Origin: Chlorops oryzae
Taxonomy: Eukaryota; Arthropoda; Insecta; Diptera; Chloropidae
DNA length: 64,000 bases
NCBI GenBank assembly: GCA_020466095.1
Contig: CM035806.1
Span: 19,528,571-19,592,570, forward strand
Reading direction: 5' to 3'
Below are positions 11,464-23,195 of this stretch, piece after piece. The translations under genes were made by a program, and so were the position numbers. The notes under the pieces were generated by a model, which saw nothing but the letters and a program-made list of their open reading frames with translations, made no database searches and was not told the DNA's origin. Every line of letters begins with the position of its first letter. Within the stretch, counting starts at the first letter, position 1.

Positions 11464-12738
11464 GAGCTTTTTTGGATCTGATTTAAAATTTGTTCTTTTT
11501 TTTTTTGGTCGATTTTTAATGGATTTTTTCGGAATATTTTTTAATTTTTATTTTTTATATATTTTTTTTGTATTTATAACAGTGAACCGAATTGCAATCG
11601 TATACGCTTGTCCTGCACAATTTTTGATGATCCTTGATTGGATTTCTCTCGGAAATAGTTTCATTTAATCAATTGAATTCACTTCAATTCGTACCTTAGG
11701 GTTTTTTGTTTGTTTTTAATGAATTCACCAAAAGTTTTCGCGAATATTTCGTGCTTCTGCTTGCGCTTCTTTAACGCCAATGATCTGGATTTCGGTTCGA
11801 CGATGGCAATTATATACGGAAAATGTTTGCTCTTCGTTATTTTTCTCGATCTTTTCGCTAAAAATATGAAAAATATTTTCTAATTTTAGCAAAACGCATC
11901 AACAGTTCGATGTTGTTGTCATCGTTGAGCTTGTTTTATGGTCTTTGGTTTTTGGTTTTTTTTCTTCTATGTTGTTGAAAGATCTGTAATGCGGTTTGTT
12001 TGTGTAGGAAAAAGAAAAATATGAGCGAAGAGCGGCACAAACAGACCGTACGATGTCGAATAATTTTATCATCACCGGTGAAAATATGAAAATCGAAAAT
12101 AGATGGACGTCTCATGAAATCGTGAAAATTCGAAAATTTCCAAAGACTTTTCTTTTCAGTTAGGAGAGGATAAACGGAAAATTTTAGTTTTTATTTGTTT
12201 TTGTTTTTTTTTTTTTTTTTTTATTATTTTTGGAATTTCGAAAAAATCCGTCATTTTCATTGGATCCAACAAAGGATTACCTGAATAAAGTCTATGAACT
12301 TTTTATGTTTAAAGCATGCATACGGATTTGTGTTGGAATTTCGAGTTATCCAAAACGTTTAATGCGTTTCGAAATGTGAAATGTTTGAATAGTACCTGGT
12401 GCCCAATAGAGGACAGGAATTTTTCCAAATATTCAACAAATATAGACGTGTGGCAGCAGTTACAATGAAAGGCCGCAGTTGCATTGAAATGGTACGGGAA
12501 TAGTATGCACACAATAACTGGCTCCATATGCTTGGATGTGTGTTGAATATTTGCAGGAATTCATTTGCAGAAATTCTATATAATTTATATAAGGATGTCG
12601 CTTTGTGATAATATTGGCTCTCGGGGGAGTTGTAGTGACCGACGTATGATCAATGTTTTTTCAAACAAAATTTAGTAGGCCGTAATATTACGTATACGTC
12701 TTATTTTAAAATTTGAATTAACTTTTTATTTAACTATC
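11464..12738. other. Intergenic, no gene seen
   Basis: AT-rich region upstream of l(2)efl with long T homopolymers (near 11500, 12210 and elsewhere). No exon, tRNA or paired terminal repeats were recognised. Regulatory sequence of l(2)efl is likely here. Confidence 0.35.
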
Positions 12739-12740
12739 TA

Positions 12741-13257
12741 CAGTATTCCCCGGATATATGCACACCGGATATAAGCATTCCCCGCTTATATGCACGCGAA
12801 TTTGTATCATTTGCCTTAAATTTTCATACAAGACGCTGCGCTTATAAGCACTATTTTTCGTACCTACATATTGCACGGTGCTTTTATCCGGGGCAATATG
12901 TGGTTAAAAAGGTAACCACGTGTCTTGGACGTCACGCGAAAAAGGGAGAGACGGAAAGAAAGGAAAATAAACAGTGATAATGACAGAGAGGGAGAGAGAA
13001 GTATAAATAAATTGTCAACTAAAATACTTTAACTTGGCTTAACTTGGCTTCCTGAAAATTTTTGCTATGATTTTTTGACACACTAGTTTTGTGTGAAGCG
13101 ATACAAAGTTCGCCGGATCAGCTAGGATAAATTATGGTATTATGACTTGTAAATTTGTCATTTTCTTCTCTGTTTCGTTCTCAAAAAATTCCGAAAAAAG
13201 TCATGCTGAATTCACTTGGATTCGAGCTTTCTTCGCTTATTAACCGGGGGAATATTG
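12741..13257. mobile_element. pogo/Tigger-like MITE with TA duplication
   Basis: Starts CAGTATTCCCCGGATAT after TA (12739-12740) and ends CGGGGGAATATTG before TA (13258-13259). The first 160 bases repeat the CCGGATATAAGC / GCTTATATGC theme typical of pogo-like ends. It is 517 bp long with no transposase. A shorter relative is at 56243-56348. Confidence 0.8.
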
Positions 13258-13452
13258 TAGGTATATATATATATTTATTTCAGTATTATAAATAAAAACC
13301 ATTAATGATTGTATATGATGATCAAAATGATTCATTTTTAGTGTAAAACCGATTTCAATGATATATTATTGGTCCATCGATATTTCTTCGCGGTTTCAAT
13401 ATTGTTTGCTGTTCGTTCTAAATGGACAGAAATCTAAATATCCTATATTTTA

Positions 13453-16250
13453 CACTGCGGACAAAACTGAAAATTCGCTTTTCTCATTTCACCAAATTTT
13501 TTGTTTAACATTTCCACAAAAAGCGAAATTCCTACGATATCCATAAACTGATTATACCTAAGGTCTTTTAGAAAACAAATTAAGAACCTCATTCCGAAGA
13601 ATTGGAAAATTTTTGCATTTCTCAAGCAGAAAATATTTTAGATCCAAGTCGACCTCTTTCCGCATCCTTTCAAAAGCTATTATAATGAGCATGAATGACC
13701 CCATAATAGGCACTGGAAAATATGTTCTTTTTAAAAGGCATTCAAGTCATTAACGCGAACAGAACTGTGGTTTCTTAGCCCTTTAAGTGTAAAATAATAT
13801 TTCGTTTGTAAGCAAGGTCCATTGTATTGGCCCTACACTCGATCAAGGCCGAGACCTTATTGGAAAATCACGTCTAGAATCATTCCCTTTAGATGTTCAC
13901 TAGCTAAAATGGGTAGCCTCAGGGCCCCTCTAAATAGGCCTGGATCTACTTTCTCGCCGTAAAATACGTCCTTGATTCAAAGAACTTACACCGGAGCGCT
14001 CCATGTGTGGATGCTCTCATGTAAGAACAAGTCCTCTAAGTGGAAAAATTATGACAAATTTTCTTCCCAAAAAAAAAAAACAAATTTCCAATAATGTGGA
14101 GCACAATGGAACCCAATTATACGTAGTCCATGCTGCAAGCGCATTCATGTCAGAATAAAAATCGGTAAAAGAGACATACCTACTTATTTTTAACTCTTTC
14201 GGAAATATTGAAAAAAAAAAAAAATGAAGGAGAATAGTGAATAAGGGTTCTTATTGATTTTTCCCCAATCGTTCTCAAGTGCAAATTTTTGAAGGGATTA
14301 AAAAAAATAATTCTATAAAAAAATTATTGAGAAAAATTAAAAAAAAAAAATGTGTTTTCAAAAAATTTTCCTTTCCGAAGCGTTACAGTCAATTTGGATT
14401 AAATAAATAATTTCTCATTTGAAAGAGCGTCCCACAACAATGCGCAGGTGGACTTTAAGGCATTCGTGGCTCACCGTTTCCCGAAATAATCCGATTATCT
14501 CTCTATGGCTAGAAATTGTAACAATTTGATCAAATTGTACAGATTTCAATATTCGCATCACGAAAGTGTGAACGTGGGTGGGGACAAACGCCTGAGGTGT
14601 TCGTCTGAAGAAAGAACTCGAATGAAATATTTTCCGAAAATATTTTTACGACTTTTAATATCATACGTCACGATATTTAACATAGTCGGAGCAAAAACGA
14701 ACAGAAAACGGACCGCAATTCAATATGAATACTCAGAGCGGTCTTTTGGTCTTAAAGGGCTTGAGCATTTCAAAGTTTTCTTAAATTGTGTTCGTTGAAA
14801 GGATATACATACTTCATACAGAAGACTACGATTCGTAGAGTTCATTGTCACAGTCTCGTTTCGAAAGCCTTCAAATTGATATGCGTGCGAAATAATTGAG
14901 TATTGGACTTACCTGGCCATGGCATTCAAACAAATTTTATTCTTATAAAAATTCCTCTTCATGATTAAGAGAATGGTGGTCAAATTTATACGCCCACCAC
15001 TGACGTAAAAAATATTTTAAAAAACAAAAACAAAAGAATTGTAAACAAATTACTTTGAGTAATAAAAAACACACGAGGATAGATAGATACTATCTCTTGA
15101 TAGTGAAATAAATCTGTGGGATAGTTTCTTGAGACTCATTAAAATAAGATTTGCCTGTTTAGGCACGATTGTCAACAATTTGTTGAAAATATTTTGTTTA
15201 CTTTTTTTGTGGAATTTTTTTTATTTTCTTTTTTGTGCTCGACTGCGTATTGTTGTGGGCGTTGAATTTTGTGAATCAATGCTATTTCAGTTTGACTATT
15301 TTTCAATAATTTCAATAAAATCTCGATTTTATAATTTAGTTTTTTCTAGACGAAATAGATTACCCAATTAGCACAAAATGGGTTAATTTTTAATGTTCTT
15401 CGATAATAATTCGCATTTGAGAACGACTGGGGAAAAATCAATAAGAACCCTTATTCACTATTCTCCTTCATTTTTATTTTTTTTTTTTTAATATTTCCGA
15501 AAGAGTTCAAAATAAGTAGGTATGTCTCTTTTACCGATTTTTATTCTGACATGAATGCGCTTGCAGCATGGACTACGTATAATTGGGTTCCATTGTGCTC
15601 CACATTATTGGAAATTTGTTTTTTTTTTTTGGGAAGAAAATTTGTCATAATTTTTCCACTTAGAGGACTTGTTCTTACATGAGAGCATCCACACATGGAG
15701 CGCTCCGGTGTAAGTTCTTTGAATCAAGGACGTATTTTACGGCGAGAAAGTAGATCCAGGCCTATTTAGAGGGGCCCTGAGGCTACCCATTTTAGCTAGT
15801 GAACATCTAAAGGGAATGATTCTAGACGTGATTTTCCAATAAGGTCTCGGCCTTGATCGAGTGTAGGGCCAATACAATGGACCTTGCTTACAAACGAAAT
15901 ATTATTTTACACTTAAAGGGCTAAGAAACCACAGTTCTGTTCGCGTTAATGACTTGAATGCCTTTTAAAAAGAACATATTTTCCAGTGCCTATTATGGGG
16001 TCATTCATGCTCATTATAATAGCTTTTGAAAGGATGCGGAAAGAGGTCGACTTGGATCTAAAATATTTTCTGCTTGAGAAATGCAAAAATTTTCCAATTC
16101 TTCGGAATGAGGTTCTTAATTTGTTTTCTAAAAGACCTTAGGTACCTATAATCAGTTTATGGATATCGTAGGAATTTCCCTTTTTGTGGAAATGTTAAAC
16201 AAAAAATTTGGTGAAATGAGAAAAGCGAATTTTCAGTTTTGTCCGCAGTG
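13453..16250. mobile_element. Giant foldback element with arms of about 830 bp
   Basis: The left arm (13453-14285) starts CACTGCGGACAAAACTG. The right arm (15413-16250) ends with its inverse CAGTTTTGTCCGCAGTG, and the arms pair nearly perfectly along their length apart from homopolymer differences. The loop (14286-15412, about 1.1 kb) is not repeated elsewhere in the window and holds only short ORFs (for example 14505-14798) with no recognised domain. No clean target duplication was found (left flank TATATTTTA, right flank CTTTTTCAC). The superfamily is undecided. Confidence 0.9.
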
Positions 16251-16832
16251 CTTTTTCACATAGTATAAAAATTACGTGATGGAATTTGTTCAAATGTTTT
16301 TCAATTTTTTACCAGACCAGAAATCCTATCCGGATACATTGTGACAATATCAAAGAAGGGAAAATAATATTTGAGATTCCTTAAAATTAAATCAAACCGA
16401 TTTGAATTGTTGTAGCGCGCGCCTGCTGAGAGACATTCCACTCTTACAGAAACACCAGTGTAGGGCATATCACGTGCCCTGCGCTTCCATTCGTTTGCCT
16501 GCGTACATGTCAATTCTTGACATTTGGCACGAAGGGAGTTCGAGCAACCTCATTCGCTTCAATCGTCCAAATGCAGATGGTAAACAAAGAGAATGTTTCG
16601 CGTTAAACAGTCGATTGAGAAGTAAAAAAGAAATAAGTGAAACTCCGACCAAAAGAAAGTTCCTCTTCAGAAAGAAATTCTCCACAAACCCGAATTGATG
16701 GTAAATATGCAAATTTTTCCATTTTAATGGCAATCAAAAATCAAAAAAAAAAAAATATATATATTTAAAAATTTTCGCCCTTTTGCATATCGATGTCGCA
16801 ATTGCATAATCTCCATAAATTGCTTCACACAG
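16251..16832. other. Intergenic, upstream of the six-cysteine gene
   Basis: No feature certain. The overlapping ORFs at 16301-16733 on both strands have no recognisable domain and no splice logic. The ATG at 16833 directly follows TTGCTTCACACAG, which could be a splice acceptor, so a non-coding first exon may lie in this stretch. Confidence 0.35.
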
Positions 16833-17349
16833 ATGCTGCTGCATAACGTCACATCATGGCTGATTTTATTTCAAATTGTTGCAGTTGGCATCGCAGAGAA
16901 GCGCAGCAATTCCGACCAAAGCATACGCGGCTTCATGACGGAGGTCCGAATTCAAGTGAACAAATAAATTCCTTCAATTAAAAACAATAAAACAGAAAAA
17001 AAAAAACAAAAATAAAAACAAAAATATAGAAAAAAAAAAAACGAAATTCAAAGCTTTTCTTCATCCAATGCATTTTCAGCGCACCTGCTGGTGGAATGAG
17101 ATCTGCAAAGAAGAGTTCCAAAGCCTCTTTCGCTGTAGATGTCCGAAGCACTCGTTTTGCCGGTAGCAAAAAAAAAAAAAAAAAAAAAAAACAATTCAAT
17201 CAACCCAATATAAATAAGAGAGCAGCTCCCTTCACATATAATTCTCTTCACTTTGCAGTTCCCCAGGGCGGTATTACGATGCGTATTGTTCAGTGGCCGA
17301 TAGTAGCGGATACATTTGGCTGCAGCCACAATTGGATTGGGTGCGTTGA
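16833..17349 (+). CDS. Small secreted six-cysteine protein (98 residues)
   Basis: Three short exons, 16833-16955, 17080-17162 and 17259-17349, join in phase (0 and 2) to 98 residues. Residues 1-21 form a signal peptide (MLLHNVTSWLILFQIVAVGIA) with a small residue at -1, followed by EKR. The mature part has exactly six cysteines spaced C-x5-C-x9-C-x1-C-x5-C-x10-C, with short blocks CWWNEIC, RCRCPKHSFC and SPGRYYDAYC, and an aromatic tail SGYIWLQPQLDWVR. This suggests a compact extracellular fold with three disulfides. All introns are GT-AG and contain long A runs. Poly(A) signals (AATAAA) lie near 17540-17555. The family is not recognised; it could be a hormone-like, defence or cuticle-associated secreted protein, and no role is claimed. 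Confidence 0.75.
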
Positions 17350-17764
17350 GCAAAAAGCCACCCCCTTGTCGTATTCTCTTTGCCTTCAAGTCACAACGAT
17401 GGAATAACATACGTTACAATACAATACAGTTAACCCCAATAGTATACCTCCATTTATTGATATTCATGTTGTATGAAAAACGAAATACTATGCACAGACC
17501 GTTCTTCCGTTATAGAGTGTTGTTAGAGTTTAAAACATCAAATAAATAATTGAATAAAATTTATTAAAAGTCCATCCAGTCTATCGTTGGCTTCTAAAAT
17601 TCGATTCTCAAGTTCAAAATCTTTAACGATATTAAAGGAGATCCCATTGTTTTCATACATACAAAAAAATTAATGGATGTTGCAATGTTTTTTTTTTTTT
17701 TTTTTTTTTTTTGCTCAACTCTCATCTTTGTTTTATTCAGAGTAGGTTTTATACATACATATTT
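17350..17764. other. 3' flank of the six-cysteine gene
   Basis: Contains AATAAATAATTGAATAAA at about 17540-17557, a plausible double poly(A) signal for the gene ending at 17349, then AT-rich sequence with a T run of about 24 bases near 17690. Nothing else was recognised. Confidence 0.45.
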
Positions 17765-18045
17765 GTTAAGACGGCCTCTGTGCTGTAGTTGGCTGACATG
17801 CCAATTTACGAAGCGAGAGGCCTTGGGTTCGACTCCCAGCTGAGGTCGTAGATGTTGTTTAGTTTTTCTGTTTCTTCTTTTTTTTTCTCAATTTTCGTGG
17901 TATCACAAAGGGCCCATGAGACCTAAGTGTGTCAACCTTCATGGTGGTACACACATTAACCTATCCCAACCTAACCTAACCTAAACATCCCTAACCTCGC
18001 CTAAACCAACGTAAACTAACCTAACCTAACCTAACCTATTTTTAA
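17765..18045 (+). mobile_element. tRNA-derived SINE, copy 1
   Basis: A tRNA-like head has an A box (CTGTAGTTGGCTGACATG, from 17774) and a perfect B box (GGGTTCGACTCCC, 17825-17837). It is followed by a body (GTGGTATCACAAAGGGCCC, GGTGGTACACACATTAACC) and a tail of CCTAA repeats to about 18040. The same element occurs inverted at 37457-37665. RNA polymerase III would transcribe it rightward. Confidence 0.88.
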
Positions 18046-18072
18046 ATTTTCACTTCAAATATTAGGTTTTTG

Positions 18073-18240
18073 CCCAATTTTCATACAGTTTTAAAAAAAT
18101 TGGGAAATTTGGGGCATTTTAATGCCTGCCAACACGTAATCACAATAACAATTTTTCAAAAATTGTCAAACAAATTTGACTTTAAATTGAGCCCAATTTC
18201 ATACAGTTTTTAAAAAATTGGGAAATTTGGGGCAGTTTTA
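18073..18240. repeat. Duplicated 45-bp block
   Basis: CCCAATTTTCATACAG through AATTGGGAAATTTGGGGCA occurs twice with a period of about 117 bases (about 18073 and 18190). The meaning is unknown; it may be a decayed part of a mobile element. Confidence 0.6.
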
Positions 18241-19014
18241 GGCAGTTTCGTGCATTACGGGAACAGACCTAATAGAGGCATCATAAAATGTGCTGAATGG
18301 CACACTAATCACAAAAGCGGCACAACTCAAAATTTCATATTTCTCAAAAAAAAAAAAAAAAAAAAAAAAAAACATTTAATCCTTTTTAAAGCCTTCAAAA
18401 ACTAATTTTTAATGAACTTTTATTATTCTTAATTGATTGACGCATCAATCAATATATATGTGGATTCTCTAGGGTTTTGCTTTCCTGCAATAAAATGCAA
18501 TTAAATGTGAAAAAATTTCTTTAAAAAATTTTTCAATAGCATAAGCCTTTTGAAGAAATACATATGTACATCAATGATGCATGAATATATGCTATATATG
18601 ATATACTTATGTATATACCATATACCTATATGAAAATACGAATACACATTTTCCCAGCTCGAGACGAAAAACAAAAAAAAATTTATAAATTCCTATATAC
18701 AACCTAAATTTGTGCCCTTTTCCATTGCGTTTCCAAAGTGCTTGTAAGAAAGCAAATTAGGCCAAATAGGCCCACGGTGCTGTCGGAGCTCGAGCTCGAA
18801 GAGCGCCTGCGCCCTTCCAGCACCTACGACAACAACGATAAAAGCATTGACGTAAATTGATATACACGCCAGAGAAACATTAACGCAAAGCTCGTAGAAC
18901 CAAACAGCTGTGAACTTGCAAATCTCCTGCAAATAATAATTGTTAAATAATAAAAATTGTTGAAAAAAATAGCCAAAAATAGTTAAAAAAAAAAAAAAAA
19001 CGAATGCTCCGAAA
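18241..19014. other. Probable promoter and leader of the amidating-lyase gene
   Basis: No protein gene was supported. A GC-richer stretch at 18770-18920, followed by an A-rich leader up to the ATG at 19015, looks like 5' UTR. The minus-strand ORF at 18693-18932 has no domain and is taken as a shadow. Confidence 0.4.
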
Positions 19015-20701
19015 ATGTTGCAACTTTATGAAGTTTCAAAAACGATATTCCTTTTGTTATGTGCAGTGCAATTAGTTGTGAGCAACCATTTGCCAACGCA
19101 TCGGTTGGAATATCCAGAGGAGGCTCTCACATTGAATCAACGATTTTTCAATGATGTCAGAGCTTTGATAAAACGTCGACTTAAAGAAAATGGAGCGGTA
19201 GAAAACAAATTCTTTTCTTCTTCTTTCTTTTACAACAAAAAAATACAAATAGAACAATTCTAATATACATAAATATTATTCCACAAAATAGTTGGACGAG
19301 TTACATATGGTTGGTGATGCGAGCAATGAGATTCTTCGTGCACCTGTGGCCGTCGAGTCCAAACACCATTCAGCCGTAAATGTACCAACACCAGTTTTGG
19401 TTGAAAACTGGCCAACAAAGAATCACGGTTTCAAGGATATATCCGCTGTTTCTGTCGATCCGAAAGGAAATCCCGTCATTTTCCATCGAGCTGGTCGAGT
19501 TTGGAACTCCAAGTAAGCAAATATATAATATGATCATCGAATTTCGATTGTTAAAAAAACCAAGCAATCATCGTTCAGATCCTTCGCCGATAATCACATC
19601 TATAATAACATCGACGATGGCCCAATCAAGGAGAAAACCATTTACGTATTGGATTCCAAAACTGGATCCATACTAAATGGGTGGGGTGAACATATGTTCT
19701 ATATGCCACATGGTCTAACAGTTGATTCTTATGGAAATTATTGGATAACTGATGTCGCAATGCATCAGGCTTTTAAGGTCCGTTCGGAATAGACTTTTAT
19801 TGACATTTTTTTTTTTTTGTGTACCTAAATTCTATTTTTATTTTTTTTTAAATTTAACAGTTCAAGCCATTCGAAAAACAACCGCTTTTGACGATTGGAA
19901 AGACTTTCCAGCCTTCATCTTCCATAAATTATCTTTGCAAACCGACTTCAGTGGCCGTAGCTTCAACTGGGGAAGTAAGATTATACTATCTGCTTTCAAT
20001 CTCGGAAGGGCGGTTCCCACATAATATCTTCTTCTTGTCCTTACAGTTTTTCATCGCTGACGGATATTGCAATAATCGCATTCTAAAATTCAATGCAGCT
20101 GGTCATCATCTTCGCACCATTCCACAGCCACCAGGTAAAATCTATATAAAACAACAACAACAACAACATCAAAACCACACCCATCTAGTAGTAGTAGTAG
20201 TTAATTTCACTTTTCAACGCTTACAGAATTCCTCTCGCTTCAAGTACCCCATGCAATTACATTGCTAGAGCATCTGGACTTATTGTGTATCGCTGATCGT
20301 GAAAACATGCGTGTCGTTTGCCCCAAGTGAGTATACTTTCAGTCATCATCATTCAAATCATAATTTTTTTTTTTTTTTAATTCTTCTGTAAATTTTACAG
20401 AGCTGGCCTAAAATCATCTCTTGGCGAGGGACAACCTGCTGCAACTATTCAGGAACCCGATCTAGGACATGTCTATGGTGTCGCTGCTTATGGGAACTTC
20501 GTATTTGCTGTCAATGGGCCAACTGCAATGCTCCCTGTGCGAGGCTTTACCATTGATCCACGTTCCGAGACAATTATCGGCCATTGGGGTGAATTCAAGA
20601 AACCACACTCGATTGCCGCAAGCGTCAATGGATCTGCACTTTATATATCCGAAATAGGTAACGGCCATGGCAATCGTTTGTGGAAATATGTTCTCGTTTA
20701 A
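19015..20701 (+). CDS. Pal2: Peptidyl-alpha-hydroxyglycine alpha-amidating lyase
   Basis: Seven exons: 19015-19197, 19292-19512, 19579-19777, 19861-19974, 20047-20134, 20227-20326 and 20401-20701. All phases agree, giving 401 residues. A signal peptide (IFLLLCAVQLVVS) leads to a six-bladed NHL-type propeller. The enzyme performs the second step of peptide amidation, cleaving peptidyl-hydroxyglycine to amide and glyoxylate in secretory granules. Family residues are visible: arginine in FHRAGRVW, zinc histidines in MPHGLTVDSYGNYWITD, VPHAITL and KKPHSIAAS, and the tyrosine in IADGYCNNRILKF. No monooxygenase domain is attached, as in flies, where PHM is a separate gene. Length favours Pal2 over the longer Pal1, but orthology is not proven. 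An AATAAA is at 20782. Confidence 0.92.
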
Positions 20702-20707
20702 ATGAAT

Positions 20708-20740
<33 letters not shown>

Positions 20741-20961
20741 ATACAATTAAAAAAAAAAAACCAAGAGTGAACAATTTCACCAATAAAATCAAATCTGACG
20801 GAGAAGGAGAACTGCGCAAAATTTAGAAAAATCGAAAGGAATTCATTGTTGTAGTACGTTAAATCCTGAAAAAGGCGAAAATTTAGAAAATATGGAAAAA
20901 ATATTCCCTTGTTGTCTTGTTTCTATTTGAAATTTTCTTTTCCATCTTTTTTTTTTCCATC

Positions 20962-21275
20962 CCAGCGGCCAACAGTGCCAACCGTCTACAAAGTTTACGA
21001 GACTGTAAGCGAACTGCCTACCAATAGCTTACAAAGTATACGAGATTGTAAGCGACCTGCCTAACAATAGCTCACAAAGTATGCAAGATTGTAGGCGAAC
21101 TGCCTACCAAAAGCTTACATTATGTGGTGGTGGTAGGCTTTCACTCTACAAAACGTCGACGCTCGAACAAAAGTATACTAGGATGGTATATGAGGTCGTA
21201 TGCATTACCGCCTACGGCCTACCAAATGTGTTGCAGTACATTCTGTTCTGTAAGCAGCATTTTGGCCGCTGGGTT
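20962..21275. repeat. Repeat element with 43-bp tandem units, copy 1
   Basis: About three units of 43 bp built on TACAAAGTATACGAGATTGT and AAGCGACCTGCCTACCAATA, followed by TGTGGTGGTGGTAGGC and a block with AGTATACTAGGATGGTATAT. The ends CCAGCGGCCAA (20963) and TTGGCCGCTGG (about 21272) are inverted repeats. The same element occurs inverted at about 46440-46990. Confidence 0.8.
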
Positions 21276-22094
21276 TATTATTATTTGCTTTTCTCAGGAG
21301 CATTAAGAATTATATCGCACATAATCTACGTTCAAGAACCTAAGTAGTTCTATATTTATAAGAATAAAAAATAAAAAAGTATAACCATATATATATATAT
21401 TGTCTGGTATTTTATCGAGCCTGTCATCCTCATAGGATTCACAGTATCACATACAAATATGAATATGATTATAAATTTATTGGTATTTTAAGTTTGTAGT
21501 AATCGTATTACCTCATTATAAAGCTCATTTGCGTTTATTGTATAAGACCCAACAAGATTTTTCGTAGAGATTACTTCGTACATTACTCACTGCTCGGGCC
21601 TCTATATAAACATTCGAATGCCTAACAAGCTCAGTAAGCGTGCGTGTATAAGTGTAAAAGTATATTGTTTTAAATAATTGCATATCTTCAAATACGGTCA
21701 TGTATACATATGTATGTTGAAATATTGTAATTCAATTTATAATACATATATATATATATATTAATCAATATATATATCCCCAAGTGTTGTGCGAAATCAC
21801 CTATTCCAATTTAAGCCCAACAAGATTCAAGAATAAATAAATCGAAATATATATATCTACCTATCCATATCTAATCGTCGGTGTTTTTATTTATTGATTT
21901 ATTTTTGCTTCCGCTCTCTTTCGTCGCGGATGATTTAGTCTTTCTGCAATTGATCTATTGCCACGTATTCGATTTGCGTTCAACACGGCGGGTGTTGGCT
22001 TTCGAATGGTGGGGAAAAAAGAAGAGAAATTTACAAATAATAAAAACGTTCAATTTATTAATACAAAAATAATTATATAATTATTATAATTATA

Positions 22095-22142
<48 letters not shown>

Positions 22143-22152
22143 TTTTTAATAA
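21276..22152. other. AT-rich intergenic, no gene seen
   Basis: Contains TA dinucleotide runs (near 21390, 21745 and 22090-22125) and a T run before the hAT element. The short ORFs lack domains. Confidence 0.4.
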
Positions 22153-23138
22153 AGGCAAGTCAGACCTGTTAAATCCCGATTAAGATTAATAATCATGAAT
22201 TATTGTTCTTTTTTTAATCCATAATCATTATTAATTTAACTTTTTGAAATTTTTGATTATTAATGATTGCGATTACCAAATAATCGTGAAATAATCAGGA
22301 CTATTTCAGATTAATGAAAAAAATCAGAAAAAATCAAAAAATAATCAAAAAAATAATCCCGATTAATTTTAGATTATTTTTGAATATTTTTGATTTTTTT
22401 TTTATTATTTTTGATTTTTCCTGATTATTTTTGGGTTTTTTGATTTTTTTTGATTATTTTTGATTTGTTCTGATTTTTTTTTTATTAATTTTAATTATTT
22501 TCAATTTGTAATTGAATAACATCGTTTTTTCAAAGTTTCCCTACAGTCCGTGGGACCGGCACCAGACAAGTGAATTCACCGGCCACCTGTGGTTAGGCAA
22601 TACTTTCGAGAGGCGAATTTTACATTGCGATGTCATAGGCAAGGACATATGGGCCCCTCGCTGTACTACTGAAGAGGGGTGTTCCCAACCACAGGTGGCC
22701 GGTTAATTCACTTGTCCGGTGCCGGTCCCACGGACTATAGGGAAACTTTGGAAAAACGATGTTATTCAATTACAAATTGAAAATAATTAAAATTAATAAA
22801 AAAAAATCAGAACAAATCAAAAATAATCAAAAAAAATCAAAAAACCCAAAAATAATCAGGAAAAATCAAAAATAATCAAAAAAAATCAAAAATATTCAAA
22901 AATAATCTAAAATTAATCGGGATTATTTTTTTGATTATTTTTTGATTTTTTCTGATTTTTTTCATTAATCTGAAATAATCCTGATTATTTCATGATTATT
23001 TGGTAATCGCAATCATTGATTAATATAGGTCATACAAAAATAATCATTAAGTAATCACTATTTCACTCATAAGAAAAAAATAATCTGATTAATTAATCAT
23101 TAATTAAATAATCATTATTTAACAGGTCTGAGGCAAGT
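22153..23138. mobile_element. hAT-type foldback, 970 bp, with AGGCAAGT duplication
   Basis: The element spans 22161-23130. It begins CAGACCTGTTAAAT, ends ATTTAACAGGTCTG, and is flanked by AGGCAAGT on both sides (22153-22160, 23131-23138). The arms are full of AATCAAAAA-type repeats and their complement. An inner palindrome pairs TCCGTGGGACCGGCACCAGA (22548) with its inverse before 22735. The ORF at 22512-22706 lies on the palindrome and is not a gene. It landed about 20 bases beyond the poly(A) signal of the leftward anillin-family gene. Confidence 0.93.
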
Positions 23139-23195
23139 CGTTAAGGCAACAAGTTTTTATTATGTTAAATCTATATTCACTAGATTCATATCAGT

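Noticed and set aside
11737..11750. Heat-shock element upstream of l(2)efl
   Set aside because: TTCGCGAA fits two units, but the third is one base out of register, so it is not a proper three-unit site.
14505..14798. 97-residue ORF in the loop of the giant foldback
   Set aside because: No recognised domain, no signal or repeat structure; length is not unusual by chance in this composition.
13453..16250. Target duplication for a Transib-type assignment (CACTG ends)
   Set aside because: The 5-bp flanks (TTTTA and CTTTT) do not match, so the superfamily is left open.
17940..18045. Interstitial telomere
   Set aside because: The CCTAA repeats are short, irregular and attached to a SINE body; flies lack TTAGG telomeres.
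18693..18932. 79-residue minus-strand ORF upstream of the amidating lyase
   Set aside because: No domain; it overlaps the likely leader of the plus-strand gene.
22512..22706. 64-residue ORF
   Set aside because: Lies across the inner palindrome of the hAT foldback; the opposite strand is similar, and no domain is visible.
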